Assembly (NCBI RefSeq): GCF_009725235.1
Contig: NZ_WJFC01000090.1
Location: forward strand, 1-48,214
DNA: 48,214 bases
Reading direction: 5' to 3'
DNA from: Scytonema sp. UIC 10036
GTDB taxonomy: Bacteria; Cyanobacteriota; Cyanobacteriia; Cyanobacteriales; Nostocaceae
Made by a program: the position numbers and the translations under genes. Below are positions 15,921 to 23,497 of the stretch, in pieces; position 1 is the stretch's first letter; each line of letters opens with the position of its first letter. The notes under the pieces were generated by a model that had not been told where the DNA came from, did not search any database, and worked only from the letters and a program-made list of their open reading frames with translations.

Positions 15921-16802
15921 ATGCTGACTACGCCAGAAGGCAACACCAAACCCACATGGCTTGCGATCGTCCGGCTTTTGCGGTGGCATAAACCAGAAGG
16001 ACGATTAATTTTAATGATTCCTGCCCTTTGGGCTGTGTTTTTAGCGGCTTCTGGAAAACCGCCTTTACCACTGGTTGGTACGATCGTTCTGGGAACTCTC
16101 GCTACGAGCGCTGCGGGATGTGTTGTCAATGATTTATGGGATAGAGATATAGATCCACAGGTTGAAAGAACTCGCGATCGCCCTCTCGCTAGCCGTGCGC
16201 TTTCCGTAAAAGTCGGTATTGTTGTCGCCACTGTCGCGATGGGATGTGCCGGTGTTCTCGCTTTCTATCTTAACGCGCTCACATTTTGGTTGTGTGTGGC
16301 AGCCGTTCCTGTAATTTTGCTTTATCCTGGAGCAAAACGAGTTTTTCCCGTTCCACAACTGGTACTTTCCATTGCTTGGGGTTTTGCTGTTTTAATTAGC
16401 TGGAGTGCAGTTACACACACCCTTTCGCTTCCCACTTGGATACTTTGGGGTGCAACGGTACTGTGGACATTGGGATTTGATACTGTCTATGCTATGAGCG
16501 ATCGCGAAGATGACCAAAGAATTGGTGTGAATTCTAGCGCCTTATTTTTTGGTGAATCCGCGCCTGTGGCAATTGGAGTTTTCTTTATCGGCACTGCTAT
16601 TTTACTCGGTTGGCTGGGTTGGATTTTGCAACTTCACCTAATTTTTTGGATAAGTCTTGCTTTCGCTTTTGTGGGATGGGTTTGGCAGTGCATTCGCTTG
16701 GGACAGAAAGACTTGCCTAACTCAAGCTATGGTGAAATATTCCGGCAGAATGTTTGGATTGGTTTTATCTTACTTTCCGGGATGATTGCTGGCAGTTTTT
16801 AG
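15921..16802 (+). CDS. ubiA: 4-hydroxybenzoate polyprenyltransferase (plastoquinone pathway)
   Basis: 293 residues with about eight to nine transmembrane helices. The first Asp-rich motif is NDLWDRDID (70-78), followed by VERTRDRPLASRAL. The second is SDREDD (193-198), preceded by LGFDTVYAM. These bind Mg-prenyl diphosphate in UbiA-family enzymes. In cyanobacteria the enzyme attaches a solanesyl-length chain to 4-hydroxybenzoate in plastoquinone-9 synthesis at the thylakoid or inner membrane. The ATG at 15921 follows an AT-rich leader. Assignment to 4-hydroxybenzoate rather than another aromatic acceptor rests on the characteristic sequence and the ppx neighbour. Confidence 0.92.
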   Translation: MLTTPEGNTKPTWLAIVRLLRWHKPEGRLILMIPALWAVFLAASGKPPLPLVGTIVLGTLATSAAGCVVNDLWDRDIDPQVERTRDRPLASRALSVKVGIVVATVAMGCAGVLAFYLNALTFWLCVAAVPVILLYPGAKRVFPVPQLVLSIAWGFAVLISWSAVTHTLSLPTWILWGATVLWTLGFDTVYAMSDREDDQRIGVNSSALFFGESAPVAIGVFFIGTAILLGWLGWILQLHLIFWISLAFAFVGWVWQCIRLGQKDLPNSSYGEIFRQNVWIGFILLSGMIAGSF

Positions 16803-16926
16803 TTGCGCTTGCCAACTCGATTTCTGCAAGAACACAGCATTTCTACTGACAATTCATAAAGATTTCATGAAATTTTCATGAAATTTTCCTATACTACTTA
16901 CGAAATGTCACTGTTTTCGGTAGTAG

Positions 16927-16961
16927 TTGGGTGTACTACATTTTTCGTTAGGTACACCCAA
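16927..16961 (+). promoter_or_regulatory. 10-bp inverted repeat just upstream of a start codon
   Basis: TTGGGTGTAC (16927-16936) and GTACACCCAA (16952-16961) are perfectly complementary around a 15-nt spacer. The right arm ends 4 nt before ATG 16966, so an RNA hairpin would cover the ribosome-entry region. An 11-bp direct repeat (ATGAAATTTTC) lies nearby at about 16867-16888. Confidence 0.45.
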
Positions 16962-16965
16962 TTTC

Positions 16966-17571
16966 ATGAAGCGCAGCTTAACAACAGCACATCACCTGTC
17001 CGCACAATTTGTTAATATCGTCACTGTCGTCATACTATTTCTAGGTAGTCTTGGTGTTGTCGGGAGTGGTTTTTTTCTCAGGAAAGCCATCAGCAGTGGA
17101 AGTCAGCCTGAGATAGTCAGTGATCGCTCCCAGTACCAAGATATTCGCCATAAATTGTGGTCTAATCGGGAACAAATCAAACATTTTCCTACCGATATCC
17201 CTGCTGACGCTTCAGGTGTGCGTGTTGCTTATTCTTCTAACTCTTCTGAAGGAAATCGGTTTTTTCAACTGCGCTTAAAGCAATCGCCGCAAAAGATTCA
17301 AAATTTACTTTCGCAGTATAGAGCGATCGCGAAACGTAAATATCAAGGTGGTAACACCAACGCTCATGCAAATCAGCCAAATGGAGTGCCAACAACTTTC
17401 TTCCATACAAGTGATTCTCAAGAAGAATCCTTTCCTTCCTCCTATGAAGTTCTTGTATTAGGAGCAGATGACAAGGGCAATTCAAATTTTCGATGGAATC
17501 ATGGAGAAAGCTTTGGAGTTGCAATTGATACTTCGACTTCAGAGATTATTTATTGGGCTGAGGAATGGTAA
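16966..17571 (+). CDS. Single-pass membrane protein of unknown function
   Basis: 201 residues from ATG 16966 (MKRSLTTAHHLSAQ). There is one N-terminal transmembrane helix, about residues 14-37 (FVNIVTVVILFLGSLGVVGSG), then a soluble extracytoplasmic-type domain ending in FGVAIDTSTSEIIYWAEEW. The soluble part has alternating hydrophobic strands and no cysteine pair. No family recognised. The upstream TTG-started extension lies inside the inverted repeat and is unlikely to be translated. It lies between the prenyltransferase and a repeat tract, with no operon evidence. Confidence 0.65.
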   Translation: MKRSLTTAHHLSAQFVNIVTVVILFLGSLGVVGSGFFLRKAISSGSQPEIVSDRSQYQDIRHKLWSNREQIKHFPTDIPADASGVRVAYSSNSSEGNRFFQLRLKQSPQKIQNLLSQYRAIAKRKYQGGNTNAHANQPNGVPTTFFHTSDSQEESFPSSYEVLVLGADDKGNSNFRWNHGESFGVAIDTSTSEIIYWAEEW

Positions 17572-17577
17572 TCTTTG

Positions 17578-17673
17578 TTAGTGGTTAGTGGTTAGTTGTT
17601 AGTTGTTAGTGGTTAGTGGTTAGTGGTTAGTTGTTAGTTGTTAGTGGTTAGTTGTTAGTTGTTAGTTGTTAGT
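17578..17673 (+). repeat. Short tandem repeat tract of GTTAGTG/GTTAGTT heptamers
   Basis: About 13 degenerate 7-bp units. This class of short tandemly repeated sequence is characteristic of heterocystous cyanobacteria. It lies directly downstream of the 16966 gene. Confidence 0.92.
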
Positions 17674-17696
17674 CAGGAGGACTTTGAGAGTTATTT

Positions 17697-17726
17697 CCCC
17701 CCTTTTTAAGGGGGCTAGGGGGGATA
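17697..17726 (+). repeat. CCCCCCTTTTTAAGGGGG interspersed palindrome
   Basis: A C-run/G-run palindrome followed by CTAGGGGGG. It is a widespread cyanobacterial intergenic repeat. It lies in the leader of the LOG-like gene and could form a stable RNA hairpin. Confidence 0.75.
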
Positions 17727-17770
17727 TTGATACAACAGTAGACTTTATAAAAATCTTTAAAGCAAACCCT

Positions 17771-18277
17771 ATGGTGCCGAGAAAAATTGTTATTGGCGTG
17801 ATGGGACCTGGAGAACAAGCAAAAGATATTGATATCCGAAATGCCCATGAACTGGGTAAACGAATTGCTCGAGAAGGTTGGGTTTTGCTAACGGGTGGTA
17901 GAAATGTTGGGGTGATGGAAGCTGCAAGTCAGGGAGCAAAATTTGCCAACGGTTTAACTATTGGTATTCTTCCTGGTAAAACAGATGAGGGAATTTCTGA
18001 GGCAGTTGATATTGCTATTTTCACCGATCTGGGAAATGCTCGCAATAATATCAATGTCCTCTCGAGTGATGTAGTCATTGCTTGCGGTATGAGTGCGGGA
18101 ACTGCATCAGAAATTGCTCTCGCTTTGAAAGCAAGTAAAAAGGTTATTTTGTTGACAGATGATGAAGAAAGCAAACTTTTCTTTCAAAAGATGTCACCGG
18201 AGAATGTTTGTGTGGTGTGTGACGTAGAGAATGCGATCGCGAAGTGCAAGCTGTACTTAGCTTATCGCCACAACTAA
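17771..18277 (+). CDS. LOG/SLOG-family Rossmann protein (TIGR00725-like)
   Basis: 168 residues from ATG 17771 (MVPRKIVIGVMGPGE); the frame upstream is only repeat DNA. Motifs: VLLTGGRNVGVMEAASQGA (nucleotide-binding loop) and CGMSAGTASEIALALKA, which occupies the place of the PGGxGTxxE motif of LOG-family phosphoribohydrolases. The true LOG motif is changed here (CGMSAGT for PGGxGT), as in the TIGR00725 branch. LOG enzymes release bases from nucleoside monophosphates; many relatives act as nucleotide sensors. Substrate unknown. Followed 33 bp later by a glycosyltransferase remnant on the same strand. Confidence 0.8.
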   Translation: MVPRKIVIGVMGPGEQAKDIDIRNAHELGKRIAREGWVLLTGGRNVGVMEAASQGAKFANGLTIGILPGKTDEGISEAVDIAIFTDLGNARNNINVLSSDVVIACGMSAGTASEIALALKASKKVILLTDDEESKLFFQKMSPENVCVVCDVENAIAKCKLYLAYRHN

Positions 18278-18309
18278 GGCGATTATTTGTAAGGTAAAGG
18301 GTAAATAAA

Positions 18310-18978
18310 ATGAGTCAAAAAACAATTAACTATTATTCTTTCAGCATCAATAATATTTACTCCTATGTTATATCTGCAATCTTTTTATTAGCGATAATTC
18401 TAGGTTTGCTAGCTTTAAATAAAGGATTATGGGGAGATGAGATTGTCTGCTGCATTTTATTAAGCATAAACTATTCCGTAAACTGGATAACCAATCAAGC
18501 CTATAAACCTGTAGAAGAATATCGAACCGTGGTTCAATTAGTGGAATCAGAATGGCCGCCAAATGACTTAATTCTCTGTTATCCGTCTTACAGTCAAAAG
18601 AGTATCGATTATTACTTTCAAAATATACCATCTGATAAACAAATTCTAGTATGGAAGCCTGACAAAATATCAAATTTTTATCTAAATCAAAAAGAATTAG
18701 ATGTGTTTTTGATTGTTAAGGCTGGAAACGTTGCCATTGTTAAAGATTACAATGCTGTACTGTCGAATATACTTTCTACTATCAAATCAAAAAAAATAAA
18801 TACCCTAAAAATTAACTTATACTTCATCAAAGGTCACGACGCATATTTTTCAAAAGAATATGACTCTATTGAGAAATTTGTAGTCGCTTCTGAATCTAAA
18901 TTGGGTAAACCATATTTCTATCAAGATTTTGGTATGTATTTGATTTCAAAATATATGGTAGCTATAAATAATGATTGA
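18310..18978 (+). pseudogene. Internally deleted GT39-like membrane glycosyltransferase
   Basis: 222 residues, against 500-700 for intact PMT/ArnT-like enzymes. The N-terminal part has one transmembrane helix followed by NKGLWGDEI, the acidic first-loop motif of the family. The sequence then jumps straight to a segment typical of the far C-terminus (helix ILLSINYSVNWITNQAY, then EYRTVVQLVESEWPPNDLIL and a soluble domain). All the middle membrane helices are absent without a frameshift, so an in-frame deletion is the simplest reading. It overlaps the next gene by 8 bp at the upstream ATG. It might still be expressed but would not be an active glycosyltransferase. Confidence 0.6.
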
Positions 18979-18982
18979 AAAA

Positions 18983-20131
18983 ATGAAAGTTCTTTACCCT
19001 ACTTTAATAACTCTTGCTATACTTTTACCTCTACCCGTCTACGCCCAGCCTGAGGAAGGTCGTCCTGCTCCTTCTAATGTACCCGGTCAGCAATATCCCT
19101 ATATTTACTCAGACGGACGTGTGACATTTCAGTTTAAAGCACCAGAAGCGAAAAGAGTGCAGGTTGTAGGGCGTGATGGCAAAAATATACTTGGCAAAAA
19201 GCCAATAGATTTAATTCGTGGTGAAGATGGGGTGTGGAAGGTAACGACTCCACCAGTTCCACCTGGTTTTCATTACTACCAACTGATCGTTGATGGTACT
19301 CCCGTTAACGACCCATCAAGCCAAACGTACTTTGGTTGGGGACAAGCTAGCAGTGGGTTGGAAGTCCCTGACCCCCAACTTGATTTTTATGAGGCTAAAT
19401 CGGTACCTCACGGAGAAGTGCGGCTTCGTTGGTATCACTCGCGAGTCACTAGGGAGCTAAGGAGGGTTTACGTTTATACTCCGCCCGGTTACGATGCCAA
19501 TACCAAACGTCGATATCCAGTATTATATTTACAACACGGTGCAGGAGAAAGCGAGCGTGCGTGGACGGAACAGGGAAGAGCTAATTTTATCCTCGATAAC
19601 CTCATCGCTGTAGGTAAAGCCAAACCAATGATTGTGGTGATGGACAACGGCTATGCTCGCAAACCAAACGTACCGCTTCCACCTGATTCGTGGGGTATTG
19701 AAGCTTTTGAAGAAGTTGTTACCAAGGATTTGGTTCCACTCATCGATAGCACTTACCGAACAATTGCTAACAGACAATATCGCGCTATAGCTGGACTATC
19801 AATGGGAGGTGGACAAGCGTTGCAAGTGGGACTAAATAATTTAGATAAGTTTGCTTGGGTGGGCGGTTTCAGTTCTTTCTTGAAAGATTTTGATGTCAAG
19901 ACATCTTACAGTGGGGTTTTTATAAACACAGGAAATGTTAATCTCCAGCTTCGCTTACTCTGGTTGGGATGTGATACTAAAGATGATTTTTACATAGATA
20001 ATAAAAACTTGCATGAAGCATTAGAAAAAGCTGGCATCAAACACGTTTGGGTGACTGGTTCTGGTGGACATGAATGGCAGGTTTGGCGCAGATACCTGTA
20101 CACTTTTGTTCCTCAGCTATTTCATTTATAG
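18983..20131 (+). CDS. Secreted esterase of the CE1/feruloyl-esterase (Fes-like) type
   Basis: 382 residues from ATG 18983 (MKVLYPTLITLAILL); ATG 18971 would add four. A signal peptide ends near VYA-Q (residue about 22). An N-terminal E-set/CBM48-like beta domain follows (VTFQFKAPEAKRVQVVG ... GFHYYQLIVDG), then an alpha/beta hydrolase with YPVLYLQHGAGESERAWTEQ, nucleophile elbow GLSMGGG and C-terminal catalytic His in GSGGHEW. The Asp is probably in LGCDTKDD. The closest characterised relatives release acyl or feruloyl groups from polysaccharides or cleave siderophore esters; the substrate here is unknown. It is co-directional with the upstream glycosyltransferase remnant. Confidence 0.88.
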   Translation: MKVLYPTLITLAILLPLPVYAQPEEGRPAPSNVPGQQYPYIYSDGRVTFQFKAPEAKRVQVVGRDGKNILGKKPIDLIRGEDGVWKVTTPPVPPGFHYYQLIVDGTPVNDPSSQTYFGWGQASSGLEVPDPQLDFYEAKSVPHGEVRLRWYHSRVTRELRRVYVYTPPGYDANTKRRYPVLYLQHGAGESERAWTEQGRANFILDNLIAVGKAKPMIVVMDNGYARKPNVPLPPDSWGIEAFEEVVTKDLVPLIDSTYRTIANRQYRAIAGLSMGGGQALQVGLNNLDKFAWVGGFSSFLKDFDVKTSYSGVFINTGNVNLQLRLLWLGCDTKDDFYIDNKNLHEALEKAGIKHVWVTGSGGHEWQVWRRYLYTFVPQLFHL

Positions 20132-20258
20132 CCTCAATATTTTGATAGACAAATTAGATGATTTTGAAAAGTCAGAAGACAGGGGTAACCCTCATATCTT
20201 GCAATTAGTCATGGTTTTGACATCCATATTTCCAGGTGCAAGATATAAGATGAAAAAC
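20132..20258. repeat. Short intergenic stretch with first copy of a CCAGGTGCAAGATATA repeat
   Basis: TTTCCAGGTGCAAGATATA occurs at about 20228-20246 and again at about 20548-20566 in direct orientation. It is a short cyanobacterial intergenic repeat. Confidence 0.6.
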
Positions 20259-20456
20259 TCAGAGATTTACTGATGTTTGCAAGCGACCTTTTATAATCTG
20301 ACCGCATTTTAACAATTCGTTAGCGTTGCACCAAAAAAAGTCGCTTGGTAAAAGTGTCGAATTTTTTATACGTGCAACAAAATAACTATTGTTGTTAACA
20401 TCCTTTGCAAAAACGCGAAAATACTCGTGGTCTGAAGTATCTTGAACTAGAATCAT
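20259..20456 (-). CDS. Possible small protein (65 aa), unknown
   Basis: ATG at 20456 is preceded by AAGGA with a 6-nt spacer, a proper ribosome binding site. The translation (MILVQDTSDHEYFRVFAKDV...) has ordinary protein composition, with HEYFRVF and NSYFVARIKN blocks. No family is recognised and no neighbour supports it. It could be a chance frame. Confidence 0.4.
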   Translation of the reverse strand: MILVQDTSDHEYFRVFAKDVNNNSYFVARIKNSTLLPSDFFWCNANELLKCGQIIKGRLQTSVNL

Positions 20457-20593
20457 CAGAAATCCTTAAATAGCATTGATTTCTCTTACATTAGATAAGT
20501 AATGTGAGAAATTAGTGAGGATTTCGTAAACAATTAAAATCTACTTCAAATTTCCAGGTGCAAGATATAGCAGTCCTAAATGATTTACAAACA

Positions 20594-20692
20594 CCTCTTC
20601 CTTGTCCTCCTTGTCTTCCTTGTCCTCCTTGTCCTCCTTGTCCTCCTTGTCCTCCTTGTCCTCCTTGTCCTCCTTGTCCTCCTTGTTTGCAT
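20594..20692 (+). repeat. Nine-base tandem repeat tract (TCCTCCTTG)
   Basis: About eleven units of TCCTCCTTG with a few TCTTCCTTG variants, giving a strongly purine/pyrimidine-asymmetric tract. It is a typical short tandem repeat of Nostocales, in the 3' flank of the glycosyltransferase at 20725. Confidence 0.92.
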
Positions 20693-20724
20693 CTCAAATA
20701 GGATTGCTATATAAGCTTATCTTT

Positions 20725-21591
20725 TCAGGTTCCTGCAAAATCTACCTTTTCCCCAATCAAATCCAAAAAAGCCGTTCCAAAGTGGCAAATCTCAAAAAAA
20801 CTTGCTTGCTCTGGTTGAGTTTTGTAAATTCGGAATGTTTTCATAATTCCCAGGGTAGCAGCACTTTCTAAAGGACCAACAAAGCTGGTATCTCGGTCAA
20901 GAAAATAGGGTTGGCTTACCCAATAAGCCATTTGATTGGCATTAAGAAAGTAGCAACCAGAGTGGGGATTGAGAGCGCGGTGAAAGGCGATCGCCATTCC
21001 CATAATTGTGCCTTTAAGTTCTGGTTGCTCTTTCACATTTTGAAAGGGGGCAGTGACTTGCGGGGCTAGATCGCCATCAATGTAAGCTTTGCAGGTTAAA
21101 GCGTGGGTGGAGACTTCATAGCGATTGGGTTGAAGAAGGCTTTGCTCGCTTGCTTGTTGAGTAAACCAGTTTAACTTGATAAAAAACCAAGGATCGTAAA
21201 TAATGAGATCGTCTTCTAAGAAGCAATAGTAATCATACTGACCCAAACAATCATGTAGTAGTGCTTGACACTCAAACCCCAATAGCATTGGCTCTACTTT
21301 GGTAGCATGGTGTTTGTAAAAATGAGATGGTAGTTCAAGCCGATCGAGGAGATGAGCGTTTTGAGTCGTACAAATAATAATATCTAAATCGCAGGCTTGT
21401 GGTTGATTAGCTCGAAAAGCCAGCCGTTGTCCAATATTAATAATGCTTTGAGATTTTCCAAATAACTGATGCAACGCAGTTAAGTTTTGACTCAATGCTT
21501 GTAGGCGAGGTTGGGGGTCTTTCCTTTGGGAAGCGTGTTTACCCTGACTCTTAGGATTAAAAAAGTGGGCAATAGTAAAAAGAATTCGCAT
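20725..21591 (-). CDS. GT-A-like glycosyltransferase of unknown specificity
   Basis: 288 residues from ATG 21591 (MRILFTIAHFFNP). The frame is open to a TTG at 21732, but the extra 47 residues are encoded by repeat-like DNA. Features: ACDLDIIICTT (N-terminal strand), YYCFLEDDLIIYDPWFF with an EDD motif suited to metal/nucleotide-sugar binding, and FLDRDTSFVGPLESAATLG near the C-terminus. This looks like a family-2-style inverting GT-A fold, but I cannot name substrate or CAZy family with confidence. It is the most downstream gene of the minus-strand RTX/glycosyltransferase cluster. Confidence 0.6.
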   Translation of the reverse strand: MRILFTIAHFFNPKSQGKHASQRKDPQPRLQALSQNLTALHQLFGKSQSIINIGQRLAFRANQPQACDLDIIICTTQNAHLLDRLELPSHFYKHHATKVEPMLLGFECQALLHDCLGQYDYYCFLEDDLIIYDPWFFIKLNWFTQQASEQSLLQPNRYEVSTHALTCKAYIDGDLAPQVTAPFQNVKEQPELKGTIMGMAIAFHRALNPHSGCYFLNANQMAYWVSQPYFLDRDTSFVGPLESAATLGIMKTFRIYKTQPEQASFFEICHFGTAFLDLIGEKVDFAGT

Positions 21592-21637
21592 TAATGCTAC
21601 GTTATAACTATTCAATCTGTTGCTATCCTCAATTATA

Positions 21638-21840
21638 AGAGTAGCAACAGATGAAAGTAACTTTACTGAGGCTGTACCAGTAGTACCAGTAGGGTGGACA
21701 TTGCCCACAAGCACCCTGTCAAGGTGGATCAAAACTTGAGGAAATTAATAGCTTTCTCACCTCTTACCTCTGTGTCCTCTGCGCCTCTGCGGTTAATTAA
21801 GAGTAGCAACAGATGATGCTAAGTTTACTGAGGCTGTACC
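21638..21840. repeat. Pair of 42-bp direct repeats
   Basis: Copies at 21638-21679 and 21799-21840 start AAGAGTAGCAACAGATGA and end TTTACTGAGGCTGTACC, with about four differences. The segment between includes the common cyanobacterial string CTCTGCGCCTCTGCGG. Confidence 0.8.
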
Positions 21841-21857
21841 CATTACAAAGTTATTTC

Positions 21858-23417
21858 TTAGGAAAACTGAAAGGTAGGGCGATTGGCGGAAGCGACATTG
21901 TTATTGACGTCAGCCAGAGTAAACTCAGTATTGGTAAGGGTAAGTAACAGGTTACCATCACCAAAGCCTGGATTGCCAGCAGTGCCGTCTCCTACTCGAA
22001 ACTGAGAACTACCATTGACTATACGTACATCAATTGCAGCAATACCATTGAAGGAAAGGATGTCTCCTCCTACACCCTTAACAAATCCATTAATAGTATC
22101 TTGACCATTGCCATTGTTATAGACAAAAGTATCAATTCCATCACCACCATTCAGGGTGTCATTTCCACCACTACCTATCAAGGTGTCATTTCCGGGACCG
22201 CCTGTTATAGAGTCGTTACCCGGTCCACCATCAAGATAATCACTACCGCCACCACCATTAAGAGTGTCACTTCCGCCAGCACCAAATAGAGTATCATTCC
22301 CGCCAGCACCAACTAGCGAATCGCTTCCCAGACCTCCATCAAGATAATCACTCCCAGCAGCACCATTCAGGTTATCACTACCATCATTGCCAAACAAGTT
22401 ATCGCCATCGTCGGTTCCATTGAGGGTGTTGTCATTAACATCTCCAAGGTACAAACCAATAGCATCAACAGCGATCGCACCAGTGAGATCTGCTCCCACA
22501 AAAGTAGCGTTTGTAAAGTTCCCCTTAGACAAATCGGCATTTCTCAAGTTGGCATTGGTAAAATTTGCACCAATAGCAGTTCCGTTGAAGAGGAGTCCTT
22601 CAGCATTAGCTTGAGTAAAGTTAGCTCCACTCAAGTCAGTGTCGTCAAATTTTGCTCCAGTGAGATTTGTAACTGTGACAGTGCCATTAGAAGCGACATA
22701 GGGACTAAAATCAGCACCTCTGAAAACGGCATCATCTGCAAGAAAGTTGCTTAAGTTAGCGCCACGAAATTTGACATTACCCGGTTGACCTGGATCGAGT
22801 GGAGCATCGCTTAGAGAGACATTACTGAAGTTAGCTAGGTCAAAAGTAGAGTTTTGCAGGGTAACATCTGTAAGTTTTGCCAGTCGGAAGTCAGCACCTG
22901 TTGCATCAACATTTACGAAGAGAGTTGCTTCCAAGTTAGTCTCTTCAAGCTTGGCATTCCTTAGGATGGCACCCGTTAAGTCAGCAGCTTTTAAATCCGC
23001 TTTGTATAAATCGGCTCCTGTAAAATTTGCGCCTCTAAGGTTTGGTCGTTGAGATTGTTCGCCACTGAGATTGGCTTCTCGGAGACTAGCATTCGTTAAA
23101 TCGGCATTTGACAGGTTAATGAATTTGGTGTTAATTGACGACAAATTAGCTTGTCTCAGATTGGCTCCTCTAAGATTAACGTTCTCCAATGTTGCCTTAA
23201 AGAACGTTGCTGCTTCAAAGTTATTGTTAGGGGCAAAGACGGCGTTCGATGCATCCACGTTGAGCAGAACTGCTTCTTCAAAGTTAGTACCTCTAAGCTG
23301 TGTTCGAGTCAATAGAACGCCGTTCAAGGTAGCTTTGAAAAACGTGGAGCCATTGAGGTTGTCACCGCTAAAATCATTTCCTACTAGAGTTTGTAGGCTA
23401 TAGTTGAAAGCTGGCAT
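21858..23417 (-). CDS. Pentapeptide-repeat protein fused to RTX calcium-binding repeats
   Basis: 519 residues from ATG 23417 (MPAFNYSLQTLVG), preceded by AAGGG at a good distance. Residues about 10-325 are pentapeptide repeats of the A(N/D)Lxx kind. Residues about 335-430 are RTX nonapeptides (GGAGNDTLFGAGGSDTL, GGPGNDSITGG) that bind calcium in a beta-roll. The last 80 residues (NGFVKGVGGDILSFNGI ...) are the usual RTX C-terminal region carrying a type I secretion signal. RTX proteins are exported unfolded and fold outside in calcium, so a pentapeptide helix exported by this route would be unusual. No ABC exporter gene is present nearby. It probably shares a cluster with the RTX genes at 24997 and 27833. 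Confidence 0.88.
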   Translation of the reverse strand: MPAFNYSLQTLVGNDFSGDNLNGSTFFKATLNGVLLTRTQLRGTNFEEAVLLNVDASNAVFAPNNNFEAATFFKATLENVNLRGANLRQANLSSINTKFINLSNADLTNASLREANLSGEQSQRPNLRGANFTGADLYKADLKAADLTGAILRNAKLEETNLEATLFVNVDATGADFRLAKLTDVTLQNSTFDLANFSNVSLSDAPLDPGQPGNVKFRGANLSNFLADDAVFRGADFSPYVASNGTVTVTNLTGAKFDDTDLSGANFTQANAEGLLFNGTAIGANFTNANLRNADLSKGNFTNATFVGADLTGAIAVDAIGLYLGDVNDNTLNGTDDGDNLFGNDGSDNLNGAAGSDYLDGGLGSDSLVGAGGNDTLFGAGGSDTLNGGGGSDYLDGGPGNDSITGGPGNDTLIGSGGNDTLNGGDGIDTFVYNNGNGQDTINGFVKGVGGDILSFNGIAAIDVRIVNGSSQFRVGDGTAGNPGFGDGNLLLTLTNTEFTLADVNNNVASANRPTFQFS

Positions 23418-23497
23418 ATGCAATCCCTTTAAAAAATGTAAAAGTTTCTTAACTTGTCAAAAAACTGTGCGTGCAATCTGAAGCAAAAATGAATTGG

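Noticed and set aside
15641..16231. 196-codon minus-strand frame between ppx and ubiA
   Set aside because: It overlaps the ubiA 5' part in antisense and has unnatural composition; ubiA has intact motifs.
20594..20692. Glycine-rich (GGQ) repeat protein on the minus strand or SL-rich protein on the plus strand
   Set aside because: It is a translation of the TCCTCCTTG tandem repeat and has no independent gene support.
22101..23403. Several plus-strand frames opposite the pentapeptide-RTX gene
   Set aside because: Antisense shadows of repetitive coding sequence.
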